Source of the DNA: Tretioscincus oriximinensis
Lineage: Eukaryota; Chordata; Lepidosauria; Squamata; Gymnophthalmidae
Reading direction: 5' to 3'
Assembly (NCBI GenBank): GCA_022410635.1
Contig: JAJVDF010000583.1
Location: 419,452 to 483,451, forward strand
DNA length: 64,000 bases
The notes beneath the pieces are model-generated. The model ran no database searches. It had not been told where the DNA came from and saw nothing but the letters and a program-made list of their open reading frames with translations. Each line of letters opens with the position of its first letter. The stretch's first letter is position 1. Made by a program: the position numbers and the translations under genes. Shown piece after piece: positions 35,492 to 47,469 of the stretch.

Positions 35492-35570
35492 AGTTTTTTT
35501 CAAGATTTTGACTGCAAATGGTTTTTGGGTTCCTTTCTGTCTGCATCTGTAGACAATAGATGTAGCACCC
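35492..35570 (-). CDS. CAMK4: CAMK4 exon: glycine loop end and VAIK-lysine segment
   Basis: Reverse-strand exon of 79 bp. The acceptor reads ttttattttag and the donor gtaagt. The first base (G, position 35570) completes an Arg codon begun in the previous exon; 26 codons then begin GATSIVYRC and end FAVKILKKT. GATSIV is the second half of the ATP-binding glycine-rich loop, and the Lys in AVKILKK is the invariant ATP-anchoring lysine. Compared with the mammalian protein as I remember it, differences are conservative (Lys to Arg in YRCRQKG, Tyr to Phe and Leu-Val to Val-Ile around the lysine). The combination YRCRQKGTQKP is characteristic of CaMK4 rather than CaMK1 or CaMK2. The exon ends in phase 0, matching the next exon at 24071. 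Confidence 0.93.
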
Positions 35571-36331
35571 CTAAAATAAAACAAGGGGAGAATCATGTTC
35601 AGAGATGTAGAATGCAGTCACAGAATATTATAGTATAACACCAACCTCAGCCCTCTGGCAGAGTAATAGATAATGCAGTTAAAATGGATTGACAAAAGTG
35701 GTAGAACATGCAGAGCTAATAACACTTGAGAAATTTTTTTAAGCTTGTATTGTGTAAACGCACATGAAAACTAATCCCACTGAATGTAATGGTTTATTCG
35801 TACATTGGAAACCCCTTGTCATGACCAGCCATGCACTGCAGAGCTGTGAGCTTTCAGATGAAGAATTTGAGGCCAATATCAATCCTCAAGAAAGATCCAC
35901 TCCCTGATGAGTCAGCACTCCTGGATGAAGCAGCTGGTTCTAATCAGCAATCAGAGCTCAGCAGACATATATAAACCAGCTGCTCAAGGCTGAACTTTGC
36001 TGGAAGCAATTAGTCATTTGGTCTCTGAGATAGTGTTTGTTTAGCCTCTGGTATTGGACCCTGGCTTGTAACCTGACCTTGTCTATATCTTGCTCCTAAC
36101 AGTTTTGCTCCACGTTTCTTGGTACTGACCTGGTTTGTATCCTGATTACTCTTGTGTGTACTCCTTTGAACTTGTTTGACCCTATTGTGAGACTGAGTGT
36201 GCCACAGGGGTTTTATAACAACTGTCCCCAGCACATTAATATTCTGCCTGGAGCTGCTGCCTGGTGGGAAAACGGACCTGCAGCCTTGGGACCTGACACC
36301 CCTGAATGGAGTCTTTATGCAGTGGTCTCAC

Positions 36332-36645
36332 AGGTGCAGATGGCTCAGTTGCTAAGGAATCCGTCTCTCAGCTGGGAGATCGGGTTTCGAAGCCCTGTGT
36401 GGGACGTGGGGAGGGGTGAGCACCTTCCACTAGCCTATAGCTCTAGCCAACCCAGCTATTCGAAAGCAGTTGCAAGAAATTGCAACTGAATGCAAGTAGA
36501 TACATGGGAACCACCACAGCCTGGTGGAGAAGATAGAATGTCAGCCCACGGGCAAAATACCCTTGTAAGCCGCTTTGAGTCCCTTTGAAAGGTGAGAAAA
36601 GTGGGGTATAAGAACCTGGCTCTTCTTCTTCTCTTCTTCTTTATT
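36332..36645 (+). mobile_element. Sauria-type SINE, full length
   Basis: Best-preserved copy. The tRNA-like head has an A box (tggctcagttgctaagg) and B box (gggtttcgaagccc). The body has caccttccactagcctatag, ttgcaagaaattgcaactga and accaccacagcctggtggag. The Bov-B-like 3' end has taagccgctttgagtccctt and tgaaaggtgagaaaagtggg, then a CTT-rich tail. Confidence 0.92.
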
Positions 36646-37827
36646 TTGGATTATTTTCCAAAATATGTATGCAGATGGCAAATCACAATTCCAGGATATA
36701 ATCCAGAATAAAACCCAATGAAGAAAGGGTTAGAGTATGGAAGGATACTGTGCACATTATTCTGACAGGACAGTTATCTCTGACTAACATATGGATATCT
36801 CTCAGTGCCTCAAAACCAAGAAGATCTTTCAATTAAAATAATTTCATTCTTCACTGCACTTCTTTAGATTCAGATACTTATTTGGGTTTTATTTCAGTCA
36901 CATTCTTTGGTAATTTAATGTCTTAACCTCAAATTCACAAATACTGGACTTGGGAGTCTTCAAAAGTGAAACAATTCTAGCAGCAGTGACTCCATTAACA
37001 CTCCTGCAGAGAACAGCAGAACGATGCCTCTTTAGTAGCTGTTTCTGTACCGCAGGAGAGTTATCATTTCCCTGTCAGAGTGACTTTGCCACACAAGAGA
37101 AATGTCATTCCTTACAAACGACAATTTCTTAGCTCTTTTTACACTTCAACTTTTCATACATGCCCCAATTATTTTTAAAAACGAAGAATAAGACTTCAGT
37201 GACAAGCTTTCCTGGGTGGATATTTATACTGCAGTATCAAAGAGTCGTTAGAAGNCTGAACATTTATAAAACATTCATCTAACGTGGGATCTTATTTACA
37301 CATTAAGACATTTTGAAAAGTTGCAGAAAACGTATGGTATATAGCACTCTAAGCAGTGTTATCCAAATAAATAAAACTCTTTTCAGACATACGTTTGGGT
37401 GAAAGGACATCAAAATATAAAACCAGAATTAAGGTCAAGCATAGCTGTCACAGGTCTAGAGACACTTGTCGCATAAAGCAGATGTAGGAGAGAGAAAACG
37501 GGGCAGGAAAAGAAGATTTGAAGTGTCCTGAATACACTGTCAGAATGGCAACTGAGAGAGGAAAAAATGTAAAATGAATTAGTCTTTTCACATGTGCCAT
37601 TGAGGGGAAAAAGAGTTGTTTGGCTCTGAGTTGATTTAAAAACTGGTATAACCTAAACTGTTTCAGTGGATCAGCATTTGCCAGTAGAATGAGTTAGGGG
37701 CTTTCCTTCCACTCACTGTCTCTTGTTTGGTACAGCCTAGAAATGATTCTACCACTCACACAGGATGAAGCACAACCAGAACCCCCAAATCACAGACTGC
37801 TTGTATCTGCCAGCACACCTCTTTAAC

Positions 37828-38018
37828 TACGGATAGCTCAGTTGCTAAGGAAACCATCTTTAATCTGGAGATCGGGTTTCGAAGCCGTGTCACCTTCCAC
37901 TAGCCTATAGCTCTAGCCAACCCAGCTATTCAAAAGTTATTCAGCCTTTGGACAAAAATACCCTTGTAAGCCACTTTGAGTCTCTTTGAAAAGTGAGAAA
38001 AGCAGGGCGCAAGAAGCC

Positions 38019-38020
<2 letters not shown>
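37828..38020 (+). mobile_element. Sauria-type SINE with internal deletion
   Basis: Head (ggatagctcagttgctaagg, gggtttcgaagccgtg) and 3' end (ccttgtaagccactttgagt) are present, but the middle and the part after the B box are shortened. Its 3' tail grades directly into the microsatellite that follows. Confidence 0.85.
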
Positions 38021-38049
<29 letters not shown>

Positions 38050-38206
38050 CTTCTTCTTCTTCTTCTTCTTCTTCTTCTTCTTCTTCTTCTTCTTCTTCTT
38101 CTTCTTCTTCTACTGCTACTACTGCTACTACTGCTACTACTGCTACTTCTGCTACTTCTGCTACTTCTGCTACTTCTGCTACTTCTGCTACTACTACTAC
38201 TACTTA
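38021..38206 (+). repeat. Compound triplet microsatellite (TTC)n (TACTGC)n
   Basis: About 30 CTT units (38021-38110), then CTACTG/CTACTT hexamer variants to 38206. All frames are open through it, giving low-complexity Ser or Leu runs that are not genes. Confidence 0.95.
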
Positions 38207-38674
38207 TGCATTAATGCTTTGGTGACACTCTTACTTTCCTTCCCCAAAGAACCGCCCTTGACCAAGCGAAGATGACAGAAAAGATACACATCTTTTTGCT
38301 TCTCCTCTTTTGCTTCTTTCATACTTTCAGTCCTTTTCATCTCCTAGTTGATTAAACTTTCCATTCTTCCCACAGTTGCAGTTCATATGATTAAGAATCA
38401 TCCTCTCTCATGAAATCACAAAACCACAAATCGTGGCAGGACAGGGGGAGAAAATTCATTACGTTGAGGGGCTTTGACCTACACTATCACCTCCCCCCAG
38501 GTTTTTTCCTGCTTTGATTTTTGATGTAAATGAACATCAATAGCCTTTAAAATTTTGGAAATCTGGGTTTTGACTTCTGAGATGTGACCACCAATATCAC
38601 CAATATCTTTTTGAACCACTCACCCATGTCATGAAACTAGGAATTTTAAAATTAGAACAAAAATAATCTCAACC

Positions 38675-38945
38675 CCTTTCAATCTGGCTTCAGGACTGGT
38701 CATGGCATTGGTCTCTCTGTTTGATGACCTACTCCAGGAGTGGGCCAGGGCAATGGGAAATCTTGGCAGCTTTTGATACCGTTGACCCTGGTATCCTCTT
38801 AGAGAGGCTAACAAGTTTAGGAGTGGGTGGCAGGGCACTGCAGTGGTTCCACCCCTATCCCCAAGACTGCTTCCAGAAAGTAGTGGTGGAAAACTCTTGC
38901 TTGACACCCTCATCCTTGCTTCTTAATTTTTCTTTGGCAAGGAGG
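38675..38945 (+). mobile_element. L2 LINE reverse transcriptase fragment
   Basis: The translation gives QSGFRTGHGIG, then AAFDTVDPGILLERLTSLGV and GGRALQWFHPYPQDCFQKVV, matching L2 RT motif A (SAAFDTVDH) and the following region. There is a short deletion before motif A. Confidence 0.85.
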
Positions 38946-39556
38946 AAAGAAGGTCTGGGCTGGCTGGGGTCTCTCTGGCATGCACTAAAATGGCTGCCGC
39001 CATGTTTGTTGTGGGCAGAGCTTTCGGCTGACACCCGGAAGTTCCATCTACAACCAACATTCCCATTCCACCAAAGGGTAGTGCTATGCTCCTAGCACCA
39101 TTCTTAATGCTTCCTCTTCCTCCTCCCTCACTATCCTCAGCCTTGACCAACGAGTGTTTTTGAACATGTGTTCAAATGCCCAGAACTCTGTCAAGACAAC
39201 AAGTACGTGTCCTCAAGTGGTGCAAGGGGAGAGCAATTTCAAGAGCCCAGAGAGCTCTTCATACAATTCTGCCAGTGTAGTGCTATAGCAGTGCCACTGC
39301 TAGCACGGGAGAGGTAAGCTATAACATTGATGTAGTTACTGTATTCTTTCTCTCAATTGAATGTACTATGGGAGTGCAACATTGTACAAAACCTGCACCC
39401 CCAGAAGGCATTCGAAGGCCTGATCCTCACACCTGATACACTGCACTTTGGAAGCAATTTTACCTTCTGTCCACCCCAGGGAAATATGCGTGTCAGTGTT
39501 ATAGGCACTTTAAAGGTCGTTGCCATGTATTACATAGCTAACACGTATTATTCAAC

Positions 39557-39828
39557 TTAGAAGAACAACAACTGGATTTTTATATCCCACTTTTCTCACC
39601 CAAAGGGACTCAAAGCTGCTCACAAGGTTATTTTTCCCCACTAGGCTGTGGTGGTCTGCATTTATCGAGTCACAATCAGTTGCAATTTCTTACAATTCTT
39701 GCTGGGTTGGCTACAGCTCCAGACTAGTAGAAGGTGCTCACCCCTCCCTACGTCCGGCAAAGGCCTCGAAATCCAATTTCTCGGATTAGAGGCAGTCTTC
39801 TTAACGATTGCGCCATTCGTGTCATTTA
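39557..39828 (-). mobile_element. Sauria-type SINE, minus strand
   Basis: On the plus strand: aacaactggatttttatatc, ctcacccaaagggactcaaa, agactagtagaaggtgctca, then a decayed head (cttcttaacgattgcgccat). Confidence 0.87.
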
Positions 39829-40757
39829 TCAGCCTCCATTTTGTAAAGTCCGAAATAAAAGCTGCCTCAGGGATCCAGTATGCAAATTGTAAAATGTTCA
39901 TTGGCTCTTGGTTAGTACAGATTGCCTGGAAGGTATATGCAGGCTCTCATTTTTATTTTACAAAACTGTTATTCAAAAGGCATGGCAAGTACAGCGCACC
40001 TCCTCTCACCAATTTCTCCCCCAACATACTACCGCTGGGGTGGAAAAGGCTGGGAAAAGTGTGTGGGAGAAAAGTGAGAACATGGATTCATTTTTTTTAG
40101 TGGGGGAGAGAAGGTTAGATGTCAGCTAACATCTTTCTAGCCCACCAACTCCTACCTAATCTGTTTAGATGTTCCCAGTGCATTGGCCTACTTGTCATTC
40201 TCATTCAAATGTAACACACTAAAGAAGAGGAGCAACACACAAGCCGGAAGGAAGAAAGAAAGAACCTCCTAAGCTTCTACCAGCAAATTATGAACAACTG
40301 CACTTAGGCTTTCTCATCTGGAAACCATTATCGTTCACTATCTTTGGGAGGGGGGCATTTCTTGTGTATTACTCTTCCCTGGGCAAAGGCTATGAGCATG
40401 AAATTCAAAATTCTCTAATCTTTCCATGCTCTATATGTCTTTTTGCCTCCCTCTGTGACTGGGCGGGAACACTTACTCCCAGGTACATTGGTTTGCCAGT
40501 TGCAGCCATCTCTTTAGCATAGCCATTAAAGATGCAGGATATTGTTGTCCTGCTTTTTTCAGGTAATCCTATGAGAGACCCATTTAAGCAGCATATCTTG
40601 TTGCTTCACTGAAATGGGCCCCCTTGTTAGGGGGTTACCTCTGAAGCGCATACGAATTTCGGGACCAACATGAGACTCAACCCAGGCCATACAATGCCTG
40701 GTATCTGCCAGTTTCAGATAAGTGCAGAAAAGTCTATTGATATTAAGCGAAGGAGTG

Positions 40758-41092
40758 TGAGGGGCTTTTTGGAACCGCCGCCTCCGCTAACGCCACGCCC
40801 CCCTTGCCGGNGGCTAACGCAGCAGTACCAGCACCTTTTATTTAGGTGGGGCGGGGGGAGTGATAACGCCGCCACCTCCGCTAATGCCATGCCCCCATCG
40901 CCGGCGGCTAACGCTGCAGTACCGGCACCTTTTATTTAGGCGGGGGAGCAGCGGGGGGAGTGGCGGGGGGCGGGGGGAGCGGAGGCGGCCGCCCCTGCTA
41001 ACTCCGCCCCTGCCCCCGCTAACTCCACCCCCCCACCTAAATAAAAGGTGCCGGAACTGTGTTCCGGCGCGTTCCGTCACAAAAAAAGCCCT
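40758..41092. repeat. GC-rich composite repeat with tandem and inverted units
   Basis: A 94-bp unit is repeated (cctccgctaa at 40781 and 40875; gcaccttttatttagg at 40831 and 40925), and the last segment appears again inverted at 41035-41053 (cctaaataaaaggtgccgg). The right end, cacaaaaaaagccctg, and the left ggggctttttgg look like degenerate inverted termini, possibly of a hAT-type MITE. Confidence 0.6.
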
Positions 41093-41192
41093 GTATATAT
41101 ACGCAAATGAAACACATGCTTCCTTACACAGTGGACCAACAATTGCACCTGGGCATTTTCAAACAGTTGCCTTCCTGCTCAAGGCATTTAGA

Positions 41193-41235
41193 GCAGTGAT
41201 TCTCAACGTGTGTGTGTGCCTGTTATGTGGCGGTT
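41193..41235 (+). repeat. Possible hAT terminal fragment
   Basis: cagtgattctcaacgtgtgt resembles the CAGTGGTTCTCAACCTGTG end of common vertebrate hAT elements. No partner end was found. Confidence 0.35.
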
Positions 41236-42570
41236 ATGTGTAAGCTGTTAAAGATGCACGCGGCCTTATTCTTTGTAAATACTTCTGCAACCTATTTTTT
41301 TCTTTCCCTCACTCTGAAATTTATTCTAAAAAGTTAAAACAACTTATGTAATCATTATCCTATTTGTTAAAACAAATACGTGGGCACACACCAGTAGGCT
41401 ACACTGGAGAGATTTCTAAGTTTAGTAGCACGATGATGGCTTTGAATGACAGGTAAATAAATGCTGCTATGCTTTAGAGTTTACATTTTATAGACCTCTA
41501 TTGACACCCAGCCTCCAGAAAACCACCTCCATAAAACTATTTTAAAACATTATCTACTTTTTGCACATCACACATACATAGTAGTTGTTAGCCCTTAAAT
41601 GTCACTGTTTATTACAAGTACTTATGTTAAAATACATAATTCCATCAGTTTATCTGGTCAAGGGGGGAGGCAAAGCTCTGATTAAACCTTCCAAACCACA
41701 TTTTGATCTGCAGTGAATTAAAATGCAATTCAGAGTTAATAAAAGAAAGGTTTCATCCAGAGACTTGCCTTTGGATTTATTTTGTGGCTTCCTGCTGACC
41801 ACTTTTTGGATTAATTAAAGATTTGAGCTTTTTTCCCAGAAATAAGTAAAAAATTNTCTAACTCCTCCAACTGCAAGAAAAACCAGGATGTTCCATTTTG
41901 TGTGTGGAATGATGATACGGTCATGAAAATTTAATACCAGGTTACCACTCTCAGCAAAAACCTCCATGTGCCATTGCATGAAGATAAACGATATAAAAAC
42001 TAATTGCCACTGTGATTGTACACTTCACATAGTATAGTGTATTACAATCTTTTTTTTTAGAGANTGACTTTATAGAATCTGGCAGGAGCTGCATGGCAGA
42101 CTGAAGAGCATCATGCTGTATCGTGTTTGCTCTATGTAAAGCAGCAGGATACTGTTCACAAACTACCTATGGCTCTCAACTGCATTAATACTGCAGCTAG
42201 GAAACTTCATTCTCTTGCTGCAATGCTGACCGTAGTGTGTGTGGGAGATAATCAAACACAGAAAAAGGACTCATATTGAAGAATAGTACAGGACGTTCAG
42301 AAGCAGAATTGGATAAATCCACTTGAATAGGACTACCACCAAGTACAGCAGTAGAAACAGATGCCAAAGATCTTCTAACAAGCACTTGTGTCAGCATGAT
42401 ATATGGTAGTTAGATATGTGCAGGACCGTGCAGATGCTACATTTGTCTAATGTACCCAATGGCTCCGTCTGAATGCATATGATGCTTGCTTATGACTATG
42501 TGCAAATACTGTTTCTGTAGGAGATAGTATAAAAAACACTTAATTCAAATATAAATAGTACTGTAATCTT
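41236..42570. other. Intronic, no features recognised
   Basis: Nothing assigned. Confidence 0.5.
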
Positions 42571-42571
42571 A

Positions 42572-42878
42572 AGAAGAAGAAGAACTAGGTTCTTATACCC
42601 CGTTTCTTTCACCTTTCAAAGGGACTCAAAGCGGCTTACAAGGGTATTTTTACCCGAAGGCTGACATTTTATCTTCCCCACAAGGTTGTGGTGGTTCCTA
42701 TGTATCGACTTGCAATCAGTTGCAATTTCTTGCAATTCATGATTTCGAATAGCTGGGTTGGCTAGAGCTACAGGCTAGTGGAAGGTGCTCACCCCTCCTC
42801 ACGTCCGACACAGGGCTTCAAAACTCCATCTCCCAGATGAGAGGCAGATTCCTTAACTACTGAGGTACCCGTCTATTA
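42572..42878 (-). mobile_element. Sauria-type SINE, minus strand
   Basis: On the plus strand: aagaagaagaactaggttct, cctttcaaagggactcaaag, ggctagtggaaggtgctcac, cgacacagggcttcaaaact and a head ending ccttaactactgaggtaccc. Near full length. Confidence 0.9.
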
Positions 42879-44319
42879 TTCCTTAGTAGACTGAGCTATT
42901 ATTCTCAAAGTAAATCCTGTAGTCTATTTTGCCAAGCCATTTTTGATGAAGGTGCTTTTGAGCCCGAAGACTTTGGGAAGCAAGATAAGAGAGGCATTGA
43001 AATGTTCCCATTAGCATATGCTCTTCCTAGCAGTTACTGTGGTGGGCACAGAAGGGTTTGTCCTCCTTTAAATATAGACACACAAATCTACGATAATAGC
43101 CACAGAACTGCAGAAATAAGTTTTAGAACACATAATAATGCCTTCTGCTGATCTGTTTTCTCCCTCTCCCTTATTACATCAGAAGGAAACAAAGGAAACT
43201 GAATATTAAACTAATCAAATAGAATCTCATAAATATCTATTTTAAAAATTATAAACACACAAACCACAGGTGCATACATCCTGAACTGTTTCCTGTCATG
43301 AATGCACAAAGCTTGGAAACAAAAAATTCATAAATTGAAGGATTATGGTATATCTATGGCCCAGAATAGGAACCTCTACTTGTCCTCTACGTGCTGACAG
43401 GGCTATGGTCACTAAAAAAGACACTAATGAAGGGAAAGAATGAAGGCAAAAGGAGAAGGGGATATGATAACAAGATGGATAGTGTCAGGGAACCAACAAG
43501 GTTGGAAAGCTGTGAAAAACAGAGGGGTCCAGTGTTCTATTGTCCATAGGGTTATGAAGAATCAGAGATGAACTGAACAACAATAACAAGAATCCTATTA
43601 CACATAGATGAATGGTATCTTCAGCATTTAGAATCAAGTCCAACGTTACTGTAATTAATACTTCATTACAATAATTATCAGTTTTATGTCTTTTCTTACT
43701 TCAACAACATTTCTCATTTTAATCATATATGCTTCATCCCAGGTCCTGTATAGATACTGTACAATCAACCTGATATTACAAGGAGGTATTTTCTTTTCCA
43801 TTAGAACTATTATTTTAAATTAGGGATGGAGAATGAGAGATCCCACAATTGCTGTCACTTTTCATTAGCCTGGCCCCCATAGTCAAAGAAGACAGGAGTT
43901 GCAGATCAATAACGCTTGCAGGACAATTGCTTTCCAAGTCCTGTTCTCAAAATGTGAAAATTTACTTCTAAAAATGTATTACAATCACAAATATTCTCCA
44001 GATATAACCAATATATTAACAGCAATAAAAGAAGCATTTTATTTTCACGGTTGCAATCCTGTGCACACTGTGGAAGTTAAGACCCATTAAATTAAAATGC
44101 ATTATTTTGCAATAGATGTGGACAAGCTGATTCAATGCATATCTTATAAGATATACGGTATGGTGTTCTTTATTGACTCCTAATGGTATGGAATTGTTTA
44201 CGGATTATTTCGTACCTTTATTTGCTTTGGTAATTGGGTTTGATATGGGCAAATGACTAAAACAATAAAAAACAAAACGACTAAATTAAGTGGTTTTTTC
44301 TAATTATAAATAATATTAC
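42879..44319. other. Intronic, one doubtful LINE tail
   Basis: No gene. 44225-44275 (gggtttgatatgggcaaatg, actaaaacaataaaa) may be a diverged copy of the LINE 3' end at 14600. Confidence 0.4.
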
Positions 44320-45720
44320 TTAGACTCATATCAATCTGGCTTTCAGGCCTGGAAATCATCCTAGATGATGATGTGGTCTGGAGGAAAGATGGGGAGTACA
44401 CTTTCATTGATTCTTTTGAAATTCTTAGCAGCTTTTAATACCATTGAACTCACAAGTATTCTTCTGGAAACATTATGAACTTCGAGAGATAGAGGTACTG
44501 TGTTATAATCGTTCTTCTATCTTCAAAGCTAAAAGCAGTTGTGAGAGATTATTCCCCCACATCCTGTGAATTCATCTGTGGAATTTTTAAAGGGTCAAAT
44601 AAGTCTCATGAAGCTACTCTGAGAGCTCATTAGGAAATTTGGAATGAAGTGACATCAATATGTAGGTTAACATGCTATCTGGATGAGGAGAAATAACTNA
44701 ACTGCATGACAGGTACCTGAAGACAATAATGGGTTGAATACGGATGAATAAATTGGAGCTGAAACAAAAAATGACAGATATACAGTGGTACCTTGGTTCT
44801 CGAACGCCTTGAATGTCGACCAAATCGGTGTTCGACCAGGNGATTCCAGAAACTTTTGTCCTGGAATCCGAACACCTATTTGGAACTCGAACTTCCTTCA
44901 GCGTTCTTTCGGCCCGGCGCGCCTTGGGTGCGTCATCAGTGTGCGTTTTTTTGGCCCGGCGCGCCTTGCTTCGGTTCTCGAACAATTTGGTTCTCGACCG
45001 TCCTGCCGGAACGAATTCTGTTCGAGAACCGAGGTACCACTGTACTACATGGTCTCTGGTCCATGAAGTTGGAAGCCATCCCATCTTTGATGGGACTGTG
45101 ATTCCTAGAAAGACACAGGTATGGAATCCAGAGCTGCTCTTCAATTTGATGCTGATACACAGCTCTGGTGGAGATGGAATCCAGGAGTGCCTATGTTCAG
45201 CTAAGATCGGCTCACAAGCTACTGCCTCTTATTGACAGAGATGGTCTGGCCACATAATCCATGTTCTGGTAACTTCCAGGCCAGATTAGTGTAACATACT
45301 CTATGTGAAGCTTCTCTTGAAAATGATCCAGAAACTGAAAATGGCGCAGAAATTGTCTTAAAAGAATCACACTAGCTATGATTTGCTACCAGACTCTAAT
45401 ATTTTAAATAGTGCCTTTCTTCCAATTAACTTTTTCATATTTTAATTCAGCAAACGAGACCCTGCTTGCTGTACCACTTTCAGGATTACAAGCTTCAGTA
45501 GCTAAAGGGATGAAGCTCTGGGGCCTTTTTCAGTTGTAACGCAAAGACTTTGGAATAGTCTCTCCTTTAATGTGCACCAAGCATTTTCACTATAAAAGAC
45601 TAGTGAAAATGCACTTCTTCAACTGGTCCTTTGGATGAAGAAACAGCTATACCTCCCCATTTACAATTTGTAATGTATTCATTTTATATTTTGTTTTTAT
45701 AGTTTTATATCTCACCCTAT
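44320..45720 (+). mobile_element. L2 LINE relic split by a MITE
   Basis: 44330-44600 carries a decayed L2 RT (tatcaatctggctttcaggc corresponds to QSGF-type sequence; agcagcttttaataccattg to the AAFNTI of motif A). 45050-45620 carries the later ORF2 region, ending in a segment like the LWNSL motif (caaagactttggaatagtct). Many stops. The 260-bp MITE at 44783 interrupts it. Confidence 0.6.
44783..45042. mobile_element. Tigger/mariner-type MITE, 260 bp
   Basis: Terminal inverted repeats cagtggtaccttggttctcg and (complement) cagtggtacctcggttctcg plus aac, flanked by TA on both sides (44781-44782, 45043-45044). The interior has repeated ggcccggcgcgccttg units and 'ggttctcgaac' words. No transposase. 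Open frames on several phases are compositional. Confidence 0.88.
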
Positions 45721-45770
45721 AACTTTCAGCTACAGAGTGTGATAAAAATAAAAATACATAAATATTGATA

Positions 45771-46090
45771 AGAACATAAGAAGAGCCATACTGGATCAGG
45801 CCACAGCCCCTCGAGTCCAGCATTCTGTGTCACACAGAGGCCCACCAGATGCACTTGGGCAGTCCGAACAGAGGAAAGCAAAATATGCTGCTCCTGTTCG
45901 TGACTCCCTGCAAATGGCATTTCAAGAGTCCTGCCTGTTGCTCCATCCCGGAGGCGACATCCAGACAACTATCTTAGTATCCATTTATACCCTTAGTGTC
46001 CATAAACCTGTCTAGTCCTGTCTTGAAACTATCCAAGCTGTTAGCTACCACTACCTCTTCAGGAAGTAAATTCCACAGGCCGATGACTGT
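45771..46090 (-). mobile_element. CR1 3' end, minus strand
   Basis: On the plus strand: aagaacataagaagagccat, attctgtgtcacacagaggc, gactccctgcaaatggcatt, then the end of ORF2 (cttcaggaagtaaattccac, cap-like LWNLLPE in reverse). 5'-truncated. Confidence 0.92.
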
Positions 46091-46762
46091 TCCTATCTAG
46101 GGCTTGATCCCTACGTTCTATTTCCTGCACTTTGGAGGTGAGTTTACCTTCCATCTGACCCATGGATCCATGTGTGTCCAGCCTTCCATACGCTTTAAAA
46201 GTCTTTCGAGGACAGTAAACAGCCTTCCAATAACATGCAATTTCTACAAGCCTCCAAGAATAAGGCTCCGTGTGGACAGGGCCTCCATTTTAAAGTGCTA
46301 AAGAAAAATCTCTCCAGAGGACTGGAAGACTGGGTTTATGCAAGCTGTATAAATTTCTAAATATTTCATTGTCTCTTTTTTGCATAGACAAGCAAGCATG
46401 GTTGCAAGGAATTCTGGGGGGTGTAGTTAGGGAAGCACAATAGTGCCTTCTGGGGCTTCTCGAACGAGGCAGCAGCTGAATGGCAAGTAAAATGGGGACA
46501 GATGGCCAACGCATTTGGGGTTTTTCTAATAATATTTTTTATTAATTTTCAATATATATATATATACACAAACAACACAGCCTCAGCGTGCTCAACCCCG
46601 TAACAATGAAACAAAATGTTCATACATCCAAATTATCCACTAAGTTGAAAGTTAGAGACCATCCTCATGGTAAACTTCATTATAGAATATCGTTTTGTTA
46701 AGCATTTGCAGAGCAGAGTTAATGGACAGGTGTGGATGCAGTCTAGGTCACCCTACACAGAG

Positions 46763-47175
46763 TTTTCATAGAATTGTAGAGTTGGAAATATTATTCACTA
46801 TCTGCTCAGTGTAAAATTCACTAGATTGCCCTAACAAATGACTATCCAGTCTCTGCTTGAAATAGTACCTATCATTCCATGAGCTGTCCTGTTCTACTGA
46901 CTGACAGCTCTTCAGAAAGTCTTATGTCTTATTTCCTTGACATTTCATCCCTGAAGTGAGAAAAGTCTGATGTTGTTTCAGTCTGAAAACCCTTCAGATA
47001 AAATGACTCTTGTATCTCCCTCAGTCTTCTGTTCTGCAGGCTAAACATACATAGGTCTTGTAATTCAGCTCTCAAAAGATTTGATTTTTAAACCTTTCAC
47101 CATCTTAGAACTCTTATTTTTGAAGTTGATCTAGCTTGTCAATGTCTTTTTAAAATTGGGGTGCCCAGAAATTGG
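46763..47175 (-). mobile_element. Diverged CR1 3' end, minus strand
   Basis: On the plus strand: tcatagaattgtagagttgg, gactatccagtctctgcttg, ctcagtcttctgttctgcag, aggctaaacatacatag, atctagcttgtcaatgtctt. Same layout as 13329-13800 but older. A SINE adjoins it at 47177. Confidence 0.82.
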
Positions 47176-47176
47176 N

Positions 47177-47448
47177 ACCTTTCAAAGGGACTCAAAGCGG
47201 CTTACAAGGTTATTTTGCCCGAGGGCTCACATTCTAACTTTCCCCACCAGGCTGTGATGGTCCTCATATATCTACTTGCAGTCAGTTGCAATTTCTTGCA
47301 ATTCATACATTCGAANAGCTGGGTTGGGAAGAGCTACAGGCTAGTGGAAGGTGCTCACTCCTTCCCACGTCCGACACAGGGCTTCAAAACCCAATCACCC
47401 AGATGAGAGATGGTTTCCTAAGCGACTGAGCCATTTGCCCTACCCAAA
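47177..47448 (-). mobile_element. Sauria-type SINE, minus strand
   Basis: Starts at acctttcaaagggactcaaa without the usual triplet tail and runs to the tRNA-like head (tcctaagcgactgagccatt). Confidence 0.87.
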
Positions 47449-47469
47449 ACACTCTCTGGCACAAACTGC

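Noticed and set aside
13982..38206. CRISPR-like or other prokaryotic features
   Set aside because: Repeats are eukaryotic SINEs, LINEs and microsatellites; no regular spacer array.
37986..38225. Poly-Ser and poly-Leu frames
   Set aside because: Translation of a triplet microsatellite; no start context or domain.
40670..41243. Pro/Arg-rich frames
   Set aside because: Composition of the GC-rich composite repeat; no domain.
44614..45235. Four overlapping frames on both strands of up to 176 codons
   Set aside because: They cover a palindromic MITE; the mirrored frames reflect its inverted repeats.
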